Assembly (NCBI RefSeq): GCF_002001205.1
Contig: NZ_MUNZ01000067.1
Location: forward strand, 1 to 62,380
Reading direction: 5' to 3'
From: Hydrogenophaga sp. A37
Lineage (GTDB): Bacteria > Pseudomonadota > Gammaproteobacteria > Burkholderiales > Burkholderiaceae_C
Length of the DNA: 62,380 nt
Shown one piece after another: positions 8,624-15,876 of the stretch. A model generated the notes under the pieces. It was not told where the DNA came from, searched no databases, and saw nothing but the letters and a program-made list of their open reading frames with translations. The stretch's first letter is position 1; the number at the start of each line of letters is the position of its first letter. Made by a program: the position numbers and the translations under genes.

Positions 8624-10180
8624 ATGACCTCTCTGAAACACCGGCTGCATGCCCTGGGCAACGAGCGCCTGCGAGGCATGAAGCGCGGCCTCGAAAAAGA
8701 AAGCCTGCGCTCGCAGCCGGACGGCAAACTCGCGCTCACGCCGCACCCTGCGGCGCTGGGCAGTGCGCTGACCCACCCTCACATCACCACCGACTACTCT
8801 GAGTCGCAGCTGGAGCTGATCACCGGCGTGCACGGCAGCGTGCAGGCTTGCCTTGATGAGCTGGCCGAGGTGCACCAGTTCACGGTGCGCAGCCTCAAGG
8901 CGGCGGGCGAGGAAATGATGTGGGCCTCCAGCATGCCGTGTGGCCTGCCGACCGACGAAACCATCCCGCTCGGGCGCTACGGTTCGTCCAACGTGGGCCG
9001 TGCCAAGAGCGTTTACCGCATGGGCCTGGGCCACCGCTACGGCCGCCGCATGCAGACCATCTCGGGCATCCACTACAACTGGTCGCTGCCGGGTGTCGAC
9101 AACGACGGCTACTTCGCCCTGATCCGCAACTTCCGCCGCCACGCGTTTCTGCTGCTCACGCTGTTCGGCGCTTCACCCGCCGTGTGCTCCAGCTTCGTCG
9201 AAGGCCGCCAGCACGAGCTGCAACCGCTGGGCACCAATGGCTCGTTGCACATGCCGCACGGCACCTCGCTGCGCATGGGTCGCCTGGGTTACCAGAGCGA
9301 TGCGCAGTCCACGCTGGCCGTGAGCTACAACGGACTGGAGGGCTACGCGGCTTCGCTGCACGATGCGCTGACCCGCCCCTGGCCCGCCTACGAGACCGTG
9401 GGCATCCGCAACCCGGGCGGCGACTACAACCAGCTCGCCACCACGCTGCTGCAGATCGAAAACGAGTTCTACGGCACCATCCGCCCCAAACGCGTGATCT
9501 ACCAGGGCGAGCGCCCGTTGCACGCGCTGCGCGAGCGTGGCGTGGAGTACATCGAGGTCCGTCTCATGGACCTCAACCCGTTCGAGCCCATTGGCATCGG
9601 CGCACCCACATTGCGCTTCCTCGACGTGTTCTTGCTGCACTGCCTGTTGAGTGACAGCCCGCCCGACACCCCCGACGAGATCCACGAACTCGCGCACAAC
9701 CAGCACCTCACGGCGGCCCGTGGCCGCGAGCCAGGTCTGAACCTGCAGCGCAACGGACAGAGCGTGCCGCTGCAGCAATGGGGCCTGGAGATCATTGACC
9801 GGCTGGTGCCCTTGGCCGAGCGGCTGGACGCGCTGCACGGTGGCGACGAACACGTGCAAGCCGTCGCACAGGCGCGCGCCTCGCTGCAAGCGCCCGACAC
9901 CTTGCCTTCGGCGCGCGTGTTGCGAGCGGTGCAGGAGCGCCATGGCGATTCTTTCGTGGCCTTTGCGCGCGAGCAGTCGGGCGAGATCCACCGCCAGTTG
10001 CTGGCGCTGCCCTGGTCGTCCAAGCAACAGGCCCGCTACGAGGCCACGGCGGCGAAGTCGCTGGTCGATCAGCGTGCCATTGAAGACGCCGACACCATGC
10101 CCTTCGAGATCTACCGCCAGGAATACGTGTCGGAACACCGCCTGGGACGGGCCCAGACGCCCAGCGCCGCGCTGGCCTGA
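8624..10180 (+). CDS. gshA: Glutamate-cysteine ligase
   Basis: A 518-residue enzyme, the usual length for the proteobacterial (E. coli-type) GshA. It joins glutamate and cysteine using ATP, the first step of glutathione synthesis. Family features include GMKRGLEKESLR near the N-terminus, TDYSESQLELITG, SSMPCGLP, the SGIHYNWSLP stretch, and GDYNQLATTLLQIENEFYG. The start at ATG 8624 gives the standard N-terminus. It lies 30 bp after dusC on the same strand. gshB is not in the window. Confidence 0.94.
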   Translation: MTSLKHRLHALGNERLRGMKRGLEKESLRSQPDGKLALTPHPAALGSALTHPHITTDYSESQLELITGVHGSVQACLDELAEVHQFTVRSLKAAGEEMMWASSMPCGLPTDETIPLGRYGSSNVGRAKSVYRMGLGHRYGRRMQTISGIHYNWSLPGVDNDGYFALIRNFRRHAFLLLTLFGASPAVCSSFVEGRQHELQPLGTNGSLHMPHGTSLRMGRLGYQSDAQSTLAVSYNGLEGYAASLHDALTRPWPAYETVGIRNPGGDYNQLATTLLQIENEFYGTIRPKRVIYQGERPLHALRERGVEYIEVRLMDLNPFEPIGIGAPTLRFLDVFLLHCLLSDSPPDTPDEIHELAHNQHLTAARGREPGLNLQRNGQSVPLQQWGLEIIDRLVPLAERLDALHGGDEHVQAVAQARASLQAPDTLPSARVLRAVQERHGDSFVAFAREQSGEIHRQLLALPWSSKQQARYEATAAKSLVDQRAIEDADTMPFEIYRQEYVSEHRLGRAQTPSAALA

Positions 10181-10274
10181 ACCCTGTCACGCTGGAAACC
10201 CGCGCTGCGCGTGGGTGTACTCCGGCCTCCGCCACAGGCCGATAAGCTGGGTGTCTTTTTCAAAGGAGACGCCC

Positions 10275-11174
10275 ATGGCCAGGACACCCCGATTGACGGC
10301 AGCGGACTTTGATCAGGAATTGCTGATCCTGTTCGACGCCTATGTGCATGGCGACATCGACCGCCGTGGCTTTCTTGATCAGGCCGCCCGGTTCGCGGTG
10401 GGTGGACTGACGGCGGCCGGCATCCTCGCCGCGCTCAGCCCGGATTTCGCCATCGCCCAGGTGGTGCCGCAAGGCGATCCGCGCATCCGCACCGAGCGCG
10501 TGGACTTTGCGTCACCCAACGGGTACGGAACCGTCAAGGCCTACGTGGCCAAACCGGCCAACGCCAGCGGCAAGCTGCCCGCCGTGCTGGTGGTGCACGA
10601 AAACCGAGGCCTGAACCCGCACATCGAGGACATCGCGCGCCGCCTGGCGGTGGACGGCTACCTCGCCTTCGCCCCCGACGCCCTCACGCCGCTGGGCGGC
10701 TACCCGGGCGACGAAGACAAGGCGCGCACCATGTTCGGGCAACTCGATCAGGCCAAGACGCGGCAGGACTTCATCGCCGCGGCGGGGGTGCTCAAGGCAC
10801 GGCCCGACAGCAGCGGGCGCGTGGGCGTGGTGGGCTTTTGTTATGGCGGCGGCATCGCCCACATGCTGGCCACACAGCTGCCCGATCTGGCCGCGGCCGT
10901 GCCGTATTACGGCAACCTCCCGCCGGTCGAGGACGCGGCCAAGGTCAAGGCGCCGCTGTTGATCCACTTCGCCGCGGTCGATGAGCGCATCAACGCCGCC
11001 TGGCCTGCCTATGAGGCCGCGCTCAAGGCGGCCGGTGCCAAGTACACCGCGCACCAGTACGCCGGCACCCAGCACGGCTTCAACAACGACACCACGCCGC
11101 GTTTCGACGCGGCCGCGGCCAAGCTGTCGTGGGAGCGCACCATGGCTTTCTTCGCGCAGAACTTGCGCGGCTGA
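10275..11174 (+). CDS. Dienelactone hydrolase family protein with N-terminal export-like segment
   Basis: A 299-residue alpha/beta hydrolase. The nucleophile is Cys189 in GFCYGGG, with a likely acid Asp236 and His267 (TQHGF), the Cys-His-Asp triad of carboxymethylenebutenolidases. Residues 28-60 (DIDRRGFLDQAARFAVGGLT then a hydrophobic run) look like the Tat-related N-terminal region found in many secreted relatives. AAAGGAGA stands just before the ATG at 10275. Dienelactone hydrolases open the lactone ring in chlorocatechol breakdown, but no such pathway genes surround it, so a general esterase or lactonase role is more cautious. Single gene between gshA and a convergent ferredoxin. Confidence 0.83.
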   Translation: MARTPRLTAADFDQELLILFDAYVHGDIDRRGFLDQAARFAVGGLTAAGILAALSPDFAIAQVVPQGDPRIRTERVDFASPNGYGTVKAYVAKPANASGKLPAVLVVHENRGLNPHIEDIARRLAVDGYLAFAPDALTPLGGYPGDEDKARTMFGQLDQAKTRQDFIAAAGVLKARPDSSGRVGVVGFCYGGGIAHMLATQLPDLAAAVPYYGNLPPVEDAAKVKAPLLIHFAAVDERINAAWPAYEAALKAAGAKYTAHQYAGTQHGFNNDTTPRFDAAAAKLSWERTMAFFAQNLRG

Positions 11175-11181
11175 AGCGGCC

Positions 11182-11478
11182 TCAATCGATCGGCGGCGCG
11201 AGCACCACGTCGCTGGTCGGGCTCGCCACGCAGGGCAGCACACAGCCCTTCGCCTTTTCTTCGGGCAGCAGCCCCGGCCACGCCACGCTGTAGCGCACCG
11301 TTCCGCTCACCAACTGGCCGATGCACGCGCGGCAGGTGCCGTTGCGGCACGAGGCCGGCCAAGGCACGCCAGCGTCCAGCAGCGCGCGCAGCAGTGTGGT
11401 TTCGGCCGGCACGGTCAGGGTCTCTCCCTTGTGTGGCAGATGCAGTTGAAACGTGTCGGGTTCGGGCGAAGTTCGCAT
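11182..11478 (-). CDS. Plant-type [2Fe-2S] ferredoxin
   Basis: A 98-residue electron carrier with cluster ligands Cys44, Cys49, Cys52 and Cys83 (pattern C-x4-C-x2-C followed by LPC), the plant/adrenodoxin-like spacing. Start at ATG 11478 gives the usual N-terminus before the beta-grasp fold. It is convergent with the hydrolase gene (seven-base gap) and stands alone, so its reductase and acceptor are unknown. Similar free-standing ferredoxins supply oxygenases or act as general redox carriers. Confidence 0.85.
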   Translation of the reverse strand: MRTSPEPDTFQLHLPHKGETLTVPAETTLLRALLDAGVPWPASCRNGTCRACIGQLVSGTVRYSVAWPGLLPEEKAKGCVLPCVASPTSDVVLAPPID

Positions 11479-11612
11479 GTGCACAAATCTAACCGAGTGA
11501 TGCCTGCTCCGGGTAGTGGAAGGCCATGCGTGCACTGCCTGTTGAACAGGCGATCTAAAGAATATTCAATTAAAACAAGCACTTGGCCTGCTTTTACAAG
11601 GCTTGCCTGGAC

Positions 11613-11630
11613 TTATGCACAAGCTTGTCC
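11613..11630 (+). repeat. DnaA-box-like repeat, copy 1
   Basis: TTATGCACAAGCTTGTCC. The first nine bases fit the relaxed DnaA box TTATNCACA; the second half, TTGTCC, starts 12 bases after the first. Together with copy 2 it forms an inverted pair around an 11-base centre. Confidence 0.55.
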
Positions 11631-11641
11631 AAGGTTTAACG

Positions 11642-11655
11642 GGACAAGTGAATAA
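11642..11655 (-). repeat. DnaA-box-like repeat, copy 2 (inverted, compact)
   Basis: Read on the minus strand: TTATTCAC directly followed by TTGTCC. It matches eight of nine box positions and is inverted relative to copy 1, so GGACAA here pairs with TTGTCC of copy 1. Confidence 0.5.
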
Positions 11656-11747
11656 CCGCCGTGGTGCCATTGCCTGTTTCGCAGGCAAATTGAAGAAGTG
11701 CCTAGCGCCACAAGCACTTGCGAGCGCCGTACATGGCTTGCGGTGGG

Positions 11748-11765
11748 TTATTCACAGGGTTGTCC
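11748..11765 (+). repeat. DnaA-box-like repeat, copy 3
   Basis: TTATTCACAGGGTTGTCC, in the same orientation and with the same 12-base offset between half motifs as copy 1. Confidence 0.55.
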
Positions 11766-11829
11766 AGTGAACGCGGGGACAACTCATGCAGCGCGCAGAG
11801 GCGCTCAGGCGCCTCACGCGGGCGGCGAA

Positions 11830-12300
11830 TCACACCTCGCCGCCGAAGCGTTTGATCAGGTTGTCGATGTACTTTTCGACCAGCTTTTCAAACTCGCCCT
11901 CGACGATGGGGGCCACCACCATCTTCATCAGGCCGGGCAGCGGCACCTCGATCTCGCCCTGGATGGCCAGCGCCACGCTGGTGGACTTCTTGTTGTCCAC
12001 GGTGGTCCAACTGCCACCCACCAGCGCGTTGCCCACGCCCTTGACCGGCGTCCACTTCACCGTGCCTTTGGCCGCATCGCTGATGTATTTGCTGGCGTAG
12101 ATGGTCTGGATGTTGACCTGTGCCGTGCCGACTTTCTCCATCTCCCACTGGTACACACCGCCACCCATGTCGGTGAGCTGTTCGACTTTGGGAAAATGGG
12201 CGACCGAAGCCGGCACGTCGGACAGCAGCTCGAACACCTCGTTGGCCTTGGCCTTGACGGTGAACTCGTAGCCCAGATCGATCTTCACGGTGATGCTCAT
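11830..12300 (-). CDS. SRPBCC-fold protein, function unknown
   Basis: A 156-residue protein that starts MSITVKIDLGYEFTVKAKANEVFELLSDVP, the strand-helix opening of the START/SRPBCC (Bet v1-like) fold, and ends with a long amphipathic helix (EGEFEKLVEKYIDNLIKRF). Such proteins bind hydrophobic ligands; polyketide cyclase/dehydrase-like annotations are common for them but not informative. The ATG at 12300 has GGAG a few bases upstream and marks the fold start. No partner is evident. Confidence 0.75.
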   Translation of the reverse strand: MSITVKIDLGYEFTVKAKANEVFELLSDVPASVAHFPKVEQLTDMGGGVYQWEMEKVGTAQVNIQTIYASKYISDAAKGTVKWTPVKGVGNALVGGSWTTVDNKKSTSVALAIQGEIEVPLPGLMKMVVAPIVEGEFEKLVEKYIDNLIKRFGGEV

Positions 12301-12415
12301 GGGTCTCCTTTGGGGACGTTGTGGAAAGATCGGGCCATTCTGGCACGCTGTTCCGCCCCGTCGATAGAGGCTTTTCCCCAGCGCACAATCCCCGCTCCGA
12401 CCGAAAGAACGAACA

Positions 12416-13399
12416 ATGAGCATCCAGTGGTTTCCCGGGCACATGCACCTCACGCGCAAAGCCATCGGCGAGCGCGTGAAAGAGATCGACGTGGTGATCG
12501 AGATGCTCGACGCGCGCCTGCCCGGCAGCAGCGCCAATCCGCTCATGGCCGAGCTCACCAGCGGGCGGCCCACGCTCAAGGTGCTCAACAAGCAGGACAT
12601 GGCCGACCCCACACGCACCGCGCTCTGGCTCGCCCACTACAACGCGCAGCCGAACACGCGCGCCATCGCGCTCGACGCCAGCGACACCGCACCGGCCCGC
12701 GCGCTCATCGAGGCCTGCTTCGCGCTCGCGCCCCGGCGCGGCGGCATGGTCAAGCCCATGCGCGTGCTGATCTGCGGCATTCCCAACGTGGGCAAGTCCA
12801 CGCTGATCAACACGCTCAAAGGCAAACGCGCGGCCAAGACCGGCGACGAAGCCGGCGTGACCCGCACCGAGTCGCGCATCGCTCTGGCCGACGACTTCTA
12901 CCTCTACGACACACCCGGCATGCTCTGGCCGCGCATCTTTGTGCCCGAGAGCGGCTTCAACCTGGCCGCCAGCGGCGCGGTGGGCAAGAACGCCTACGAC
13001 GAACAGGAAGTGGCCTATGAGCTGCTGGCCTTGCTCAAGGCCGACTACCCCGCGCTGCTCGAAGCCCGCTACAAGCTGGGCCGCACGCCCGAGGCCTATG
13101 CCCAGGCGCCCGAAGACGAGCTGCTGGAGGCCATCGGCCGGCAGCGCGGCGCGCTCGCGGGCGGCGGCAAGATCAACCTGCAGAAAGCGGCCGAACTCGT
13201 CATCTCAGACTTCCGCCACCAGCACATCGGCCGCATCACGCTCGAAACGCCCGAGCTGTTCGGCCGCTGGATGAGCGCCGGGCTGAAGTCCGACGCCGAC
13301 CGTGCCGAGCGCAAAAAGGCGCTGCGTGAGCAGGGCCTCATCAGCCCCGAGCGCAAGCCCAAGGTGGACCAACGCGCCGCGCCGCGCAAGCCGCGCTGA
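12416..13399 (+). CDS. ylqF: Ribosome biogenesis GTPase YlqF/RbgA
   Basis: A 327-residue circularly permuted GTPase: G4 motif NKQD (residues 58-61) comes before G1 GIPNVGKST (121-129) and G3 DTPG (165-168). The N-terminal IQWFPGHMHLTRKA is diagnostic of YlqF/RbgA, which promotes late maturation of the 50S subunit in Bacillus. The C-terminal region is longer and lysine/arginine rich at the end (KPKVDQRAAPRKPR), suiting RNA contact. Stand-alone gene, divergent from the SRPBCC gene across 115 bp. Confidence 0.92.
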   Translation: MSIQWFPGHMHLTRKAIGERVKEIDVVIEMLDARLPGSSANPLMAELTSGRPTLKVLNKQDMADPTRTALWLAHYNAQPNTRAIALDASDTAPARALIEACFALAPRRGGMVKPMRVLICGIPNVGKSTLINTLKGKRAAKTGDEAGVTRTESRIALADDFYLYDTPGMLWPRIFVPESGFNLAASGAVGKNAYDEQEVAYELLALLKADYPALLEARYKLGRTPEAYAQAPEDELLEAIGRQRGALAGGGKINLQKAAELVISDFRHQHIGRITLETPELFGRWMSAGLKSDADRAERKKALREQGLISPERKPKVDQRAAPRKPR

Positions 13400-13440
13400 A
13401 GGTGCTTCATGCCAACCAGCATTGCGTTTCAGGGAGCAGC

Positions 13441-14313
13441 GTGAACAACACAACAGCACAGGGCTTGTCGGGCAGGTACAGGAAGATTTCCAAGTGGATG
13501 GCCCTGATCGCCTTGATGGCATGGCTGACTGGCTGCAAGCCCGCCAGCCAAAACATCGACAAGCGGCTTGCCGACTACCAGGCGCGTCTGCAAGCCTGCG
13601 TGGACTCGATGGAGAACAAGACCCGCATCCCGATCATGGGCGGCGGCGAAATCGACACTTCGCGGTTTGCCTTCAACGTGCCGCACATGAACATCACCGA
13701 CGAGGGCGAGTGCGGGGCGGTGGGTTTTGAGGCGGAGTTCTATTGGACCGGCGAGAAGATCGTTCCCAACGCGCCCAAGTTCACCGGTCTGCACCCGACC
13801 CAGATACCGCCCGAGTGGCGGGTTTTGCGGGTAGGTGCAAAGCTGGGCAACCGCAGGCTGGGGCAACAGTGCAGAGAGCATTTTGATCCGCAGAAATGCC
13901 CAAACCCAAACTACAAGGCGCCAGCCCCGCCTCTGAACTGGCCCGAACATCTGATCGTACGGCCAAAGGCCTATCCGGGACTGGAGTTGAGACTGCAGCC
14001 AGTTCGAGATACCCGACCGACGGGAATTACCTTTTTTATGGTGGATTGGCCCCGCAAGGATGGGGTAACTCCTCGTGATCTCCACTGCTTCGCGATGAGC
14101 GGAAAGGTGCCCGTCGAAACCATGACCGTGGCCGAGCTTGAACAGCTGGACTTCGGAAAACGCACCTTCCCGTGTGACGTCGAATATGGCAGCTTCGACT
14201 TCAAAGGCGGGGCGGCGCGCATCAAGACTGGCACCGAGGCTCTTCGCGACATCGTCCCCGCCCTCAAGGCGCTTCAACAGTATTTGTCTGATTCCATCAT
14301 CAAGGAGGATTGA
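13441..14313 (+). CDS. Orphan lipoprotein of unknown function
   Basis: A 290-residue protein I do not recognise. The GTG at 13441 is preceded by AGGGAG at a plausible distance and gives a type II signal with lipobox LTGC (Cys32); an upstream GTG at 13402 would add 13 non-signal-like residues. The mature part has several cysteines (near QQCREHFDPQKC, CVDSMENK, FPCDVEY) that may form disulfides in the periplasm and repeated Pro/Arg-rich loops. Base composition near 13960-14060 is lower in GC than the neighbours, a possible sign of acquisition. It directly follows ylqF and precedes an AhpD-like gene by 23 bp. Confidence 0.7.
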   Translation: MNNTTAQGLSGRYRKISKWMALIALMAWLTGCKPASQNIDKRLADYQARLQACVDSMENKTRIPIMGGGEIDTSRFAFNVPHMNITDEGECGAVGFEAEFYWTGEKIVPNAPKFTGLHPTQIPPEWRVLRVGAKLGNRRLGQQCREHFDPQKCPNPNYKAPAPPLNWPEHLIVRPKAYPGLELRLQPVRDTRPTGITFFMVDWPRKDGVTPRDLHCFAMSGKVPVETMTVAELEQLDFGKRTFPCDVEYGSFDFKGGAARIKTGTEALRDIVPALKALQQYLSDSIIKED

Positions 14314-14336
14314 GGCACGCCTCAATCCCGAACGCC

Positions 14337-14738
14337 ATGTCCACCACCACACCGCCCCAAAACCCCGAAGCCGATCCGCGCGTCAAGGCCGTGTTCGACG
14401 ACATTCGCGCCACGCGCCAGACCGACTTCATCAACAACATGTGGCGCTACCTGGCGTTCGACGCCGCGCTGCTGGAGCAGACCTGGGCCGAGGTCAAGCG
14501 CGTGATGGCCACGCCGTCGACGCTGGACCCGCTGACCAAGGAGATGGTTTACATCACCGCGTCCATCATCAACGGCTGCAGCTACTGCGTGCACTCGCAC
14601 ACGGCGGCGGCCACGGCCAAGGGCATGACGCGCGAGCAGCACGCGGAGCTGATGTGCATCGTCGCGCTCGCGGCCAAGACCAACCAGCTGGCGACGGCGC
14701 TGCAGGTGCCGGTGGACCCGGTGTTTGACCGGGGCTGA
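14337..14738 (+). CDS. AhpD/carboxymuconolactone decarboxylase-family protein
   Basis: A 133-residue all-helical protein with the redox motif CSYCVHSHT (Cys81, Cys84, His88) of AhpD-like alkylhydroperoxidases. These small proteins reduce peroxides or act as thiol exchangers, usually as oligomers. The ATG at 14337 gives a standard N-terminus. An AAGGAGG sequence at 14302-14308 is too far upstream to serve this ATG and too close to the TTG at 14310 to serve that codon, so the start keeps some uncertainty. Confidence 0.82.
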   Translation: MSTTTPPQNPEADPRVKAVFDDIRATRQTDFINNMWRYLAFDAALLEQTWAEVKRVMATPSTLDPLTKEMVYITASIINGCSYCVHSHTAAATAKGMTREQHAELMCIVALAAKTNQLATALQVPVDPVFDRG

Positions 14739-14756
14739 ACGCCCCGGCAGCGATGT

Positions 14757-15722
14757 TCAGGCGCCCTGCAGGGCGTCGAATTCGGCGGGCGGTGCGACCG
14801 TGACGCCGACGTGCAGCACGTGGCGCGCACCGCCCTGGATGACGCCCCGCATGGGCGAGACATCGGAGAAGTCGCGCCCGGTGGCGAGGGTCACGTACTC
14901 CTCGCCCGGGCTGCCCAGGCCGCTGCGGTTGTTGGTGGGATCGAAGTCGAACCACAGGCCTTCGGGCGCAGCGGATTCGCCCTCGGCCACGTCGGTGCTC
15001 GCGGGCAGCGGCGCGTAGACCGAGACCCAGGCGTGTGATGCGTCCGCGCCGATCAGGCGCGGCTTGCCGGGCGGCGGCTGGGTGAGCAGGTAGCCGCTCA
15101 CGTAGCGCGCGGGCAGGCCCAGGCTGCGCAGGCAGCCGAGCATGATGTGGGCGAAGTCCTGGCACACGCCCTTGCCCTGTTTCAGCGCCTGCAGCGGCGG
15201 TGTGTTCACCTCGGTGCTGGCGGTCTTGTATTCCATCTCGGTGTGGATGCGCTCCATCAGCGCCTGCACAGCCTCGAGCAGCGGCAGGCCCGGTTTGAAG
15301 GCCGGGCGGGCGAAAGCGATGAAGGTGTCGTCGCGCGGCACATAGGGCGAGGCAAAGAGGAACTCGCTCGCCGGATCGTAGGGCGCGCCGGCGCGGTAGC
15401 GGAAGTGGTTGCGCGCGCGCTCCCAACTCAGCGCCGTCCACTCGGCGTCGTCGGGCAGGGGCCCGGGCTCGTGGGTTTCGACCAGGCTGTCGGCCTCCAC
15501 CACCAGCGTTTCATGGGGGGCCTGCAACGAGAAAAAAGTGCGCTGGTTGCCGAAGACATCGGTGGTCTGGCTGCGCGCCGCAGGCTCGGGCTTGACGCGC
15601 AGCGCGTGGGCCTGCACAGCCTGCGTCGGCGTGTCCACCGGCGAGAGGTGCACCATGTGCTGCGCCATGTCCACACTGCCGCGGTAGCGGTAGGTGGTGG
15701 TGTGAACAATGCGAAGCAGCAT
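14757..15722 (-). CDS. Transglutaminase-fold protein of the ATP-grasp/alpha-E system, copy 1
   Basis: A 321-residue cytosolic protein. Residues 1-75 are the N-terminal beta domain (LRIVHTTTYRYRGSV) seen in COG1305 proteins; the papain-like core has the triad Cys187 (GVCQDFAH), His230 (ASHAWV) and Asp261 (FDPTN). In this family the fold normally gives a peptidase or peptide-transfer activity rather than eukaryotic-type crosslinking. It is the last gene of a minus-strand run DUF2126 / fused ATP-grasp-alpha-E / transglutaminase, 154 bp after its upstream neighbour, a gap holding a repeat. Residues 241-255 form a low-complexity surface loop. Confidence 0.85.
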   Translation of the reverse strand: MLLRIVHTTTYRYRGSVDMAQHMVHLSPVDTPTQAVQAHALRVKPEPAARSQTTDVFGNQRTFFSLQAPHETLVVEADSLVETHEPGPLPDDAEWTALSWERARNHFRYRAGAPYDPASEFLFASPYVPRDDTFIAFARPAFKPGLPLLEAVQALMERIHTEMEYKTASTEVNTPPLQALKQGKGVCQDFAHIMLGCLRSLGLPARYVSGYLLTQPPPGKPRLIGADASHAWVSVYAPLPASTDVAEGESAAPEGLWFDFDPTNNRSGLGSPGEEYVTLATGRDFSDVSPMRGVIQGGARHVLHVGVTVAPPAEFDALQGA

Positions 15723-15783
15723 GTCAGATTGTCATTCAGCCAAAGCGAGAGACGCAGGCGTACCAGGCACGCCGGCCGGGAAC

Positions 15784-15868
15784 ACCGCGGAACCGGCTTT
15801 GCCGGGCCGCAGGTGTTGCCCCTTGAGGGGCTGAGCGGTTACGCGCAGCGAGCAAGCGATGGGGGGGA
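15784..15868. repeat. Comamonadaceae-type intergenic repeat (copy D)
   Basis: Contains the blocks GGAACCGGCTTTGCCGGGCC and GCCCCTTGAGGGGC, both short hairpins, followed by a G-run. Same architecture as the repeats at 28248, 32724 and 45812. It fills the gap between two genes of one apparent operon. Confidence 0.6.
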
Positions 15869-15876
15869 GCTTCATC

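Larger units (their letters stand above)
11479..11829. other. 351-bp non-coding region, AT-richer, with DnaA-box-like repeats and hairpins
   Basis: No gene could be supported here. The stretch 11552-11580 is distinctly AT-rich for this genome. The region carries three copies of the pattern TTATNCAC followed by TTGTCC (listed separately), two short hairpins (GCCTGTT/AACAGGC at 11537-11551; TTGCCTG/CAGGCAA with a five-base loop at 11670-11688), and two copies of ACAAGCACTTG at 11575-11585 and 11710-11720. It separates the divergent upstream end of the ferredoxin gene from the 3' end of the SRPBCC gene, so a ferredoxin promoter is expected in it but none is obvious. Confidence 0.7.

Noticed and set aside
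11613..11768. Chromosomal replication origin
   Set aside because: The boxes are suggestive, but there is no dnaA, dnaN, rpmH, parAB or gidA nearby, so oriC itself is not supported. Kept as a finding of DnaA-box-like motifs only.
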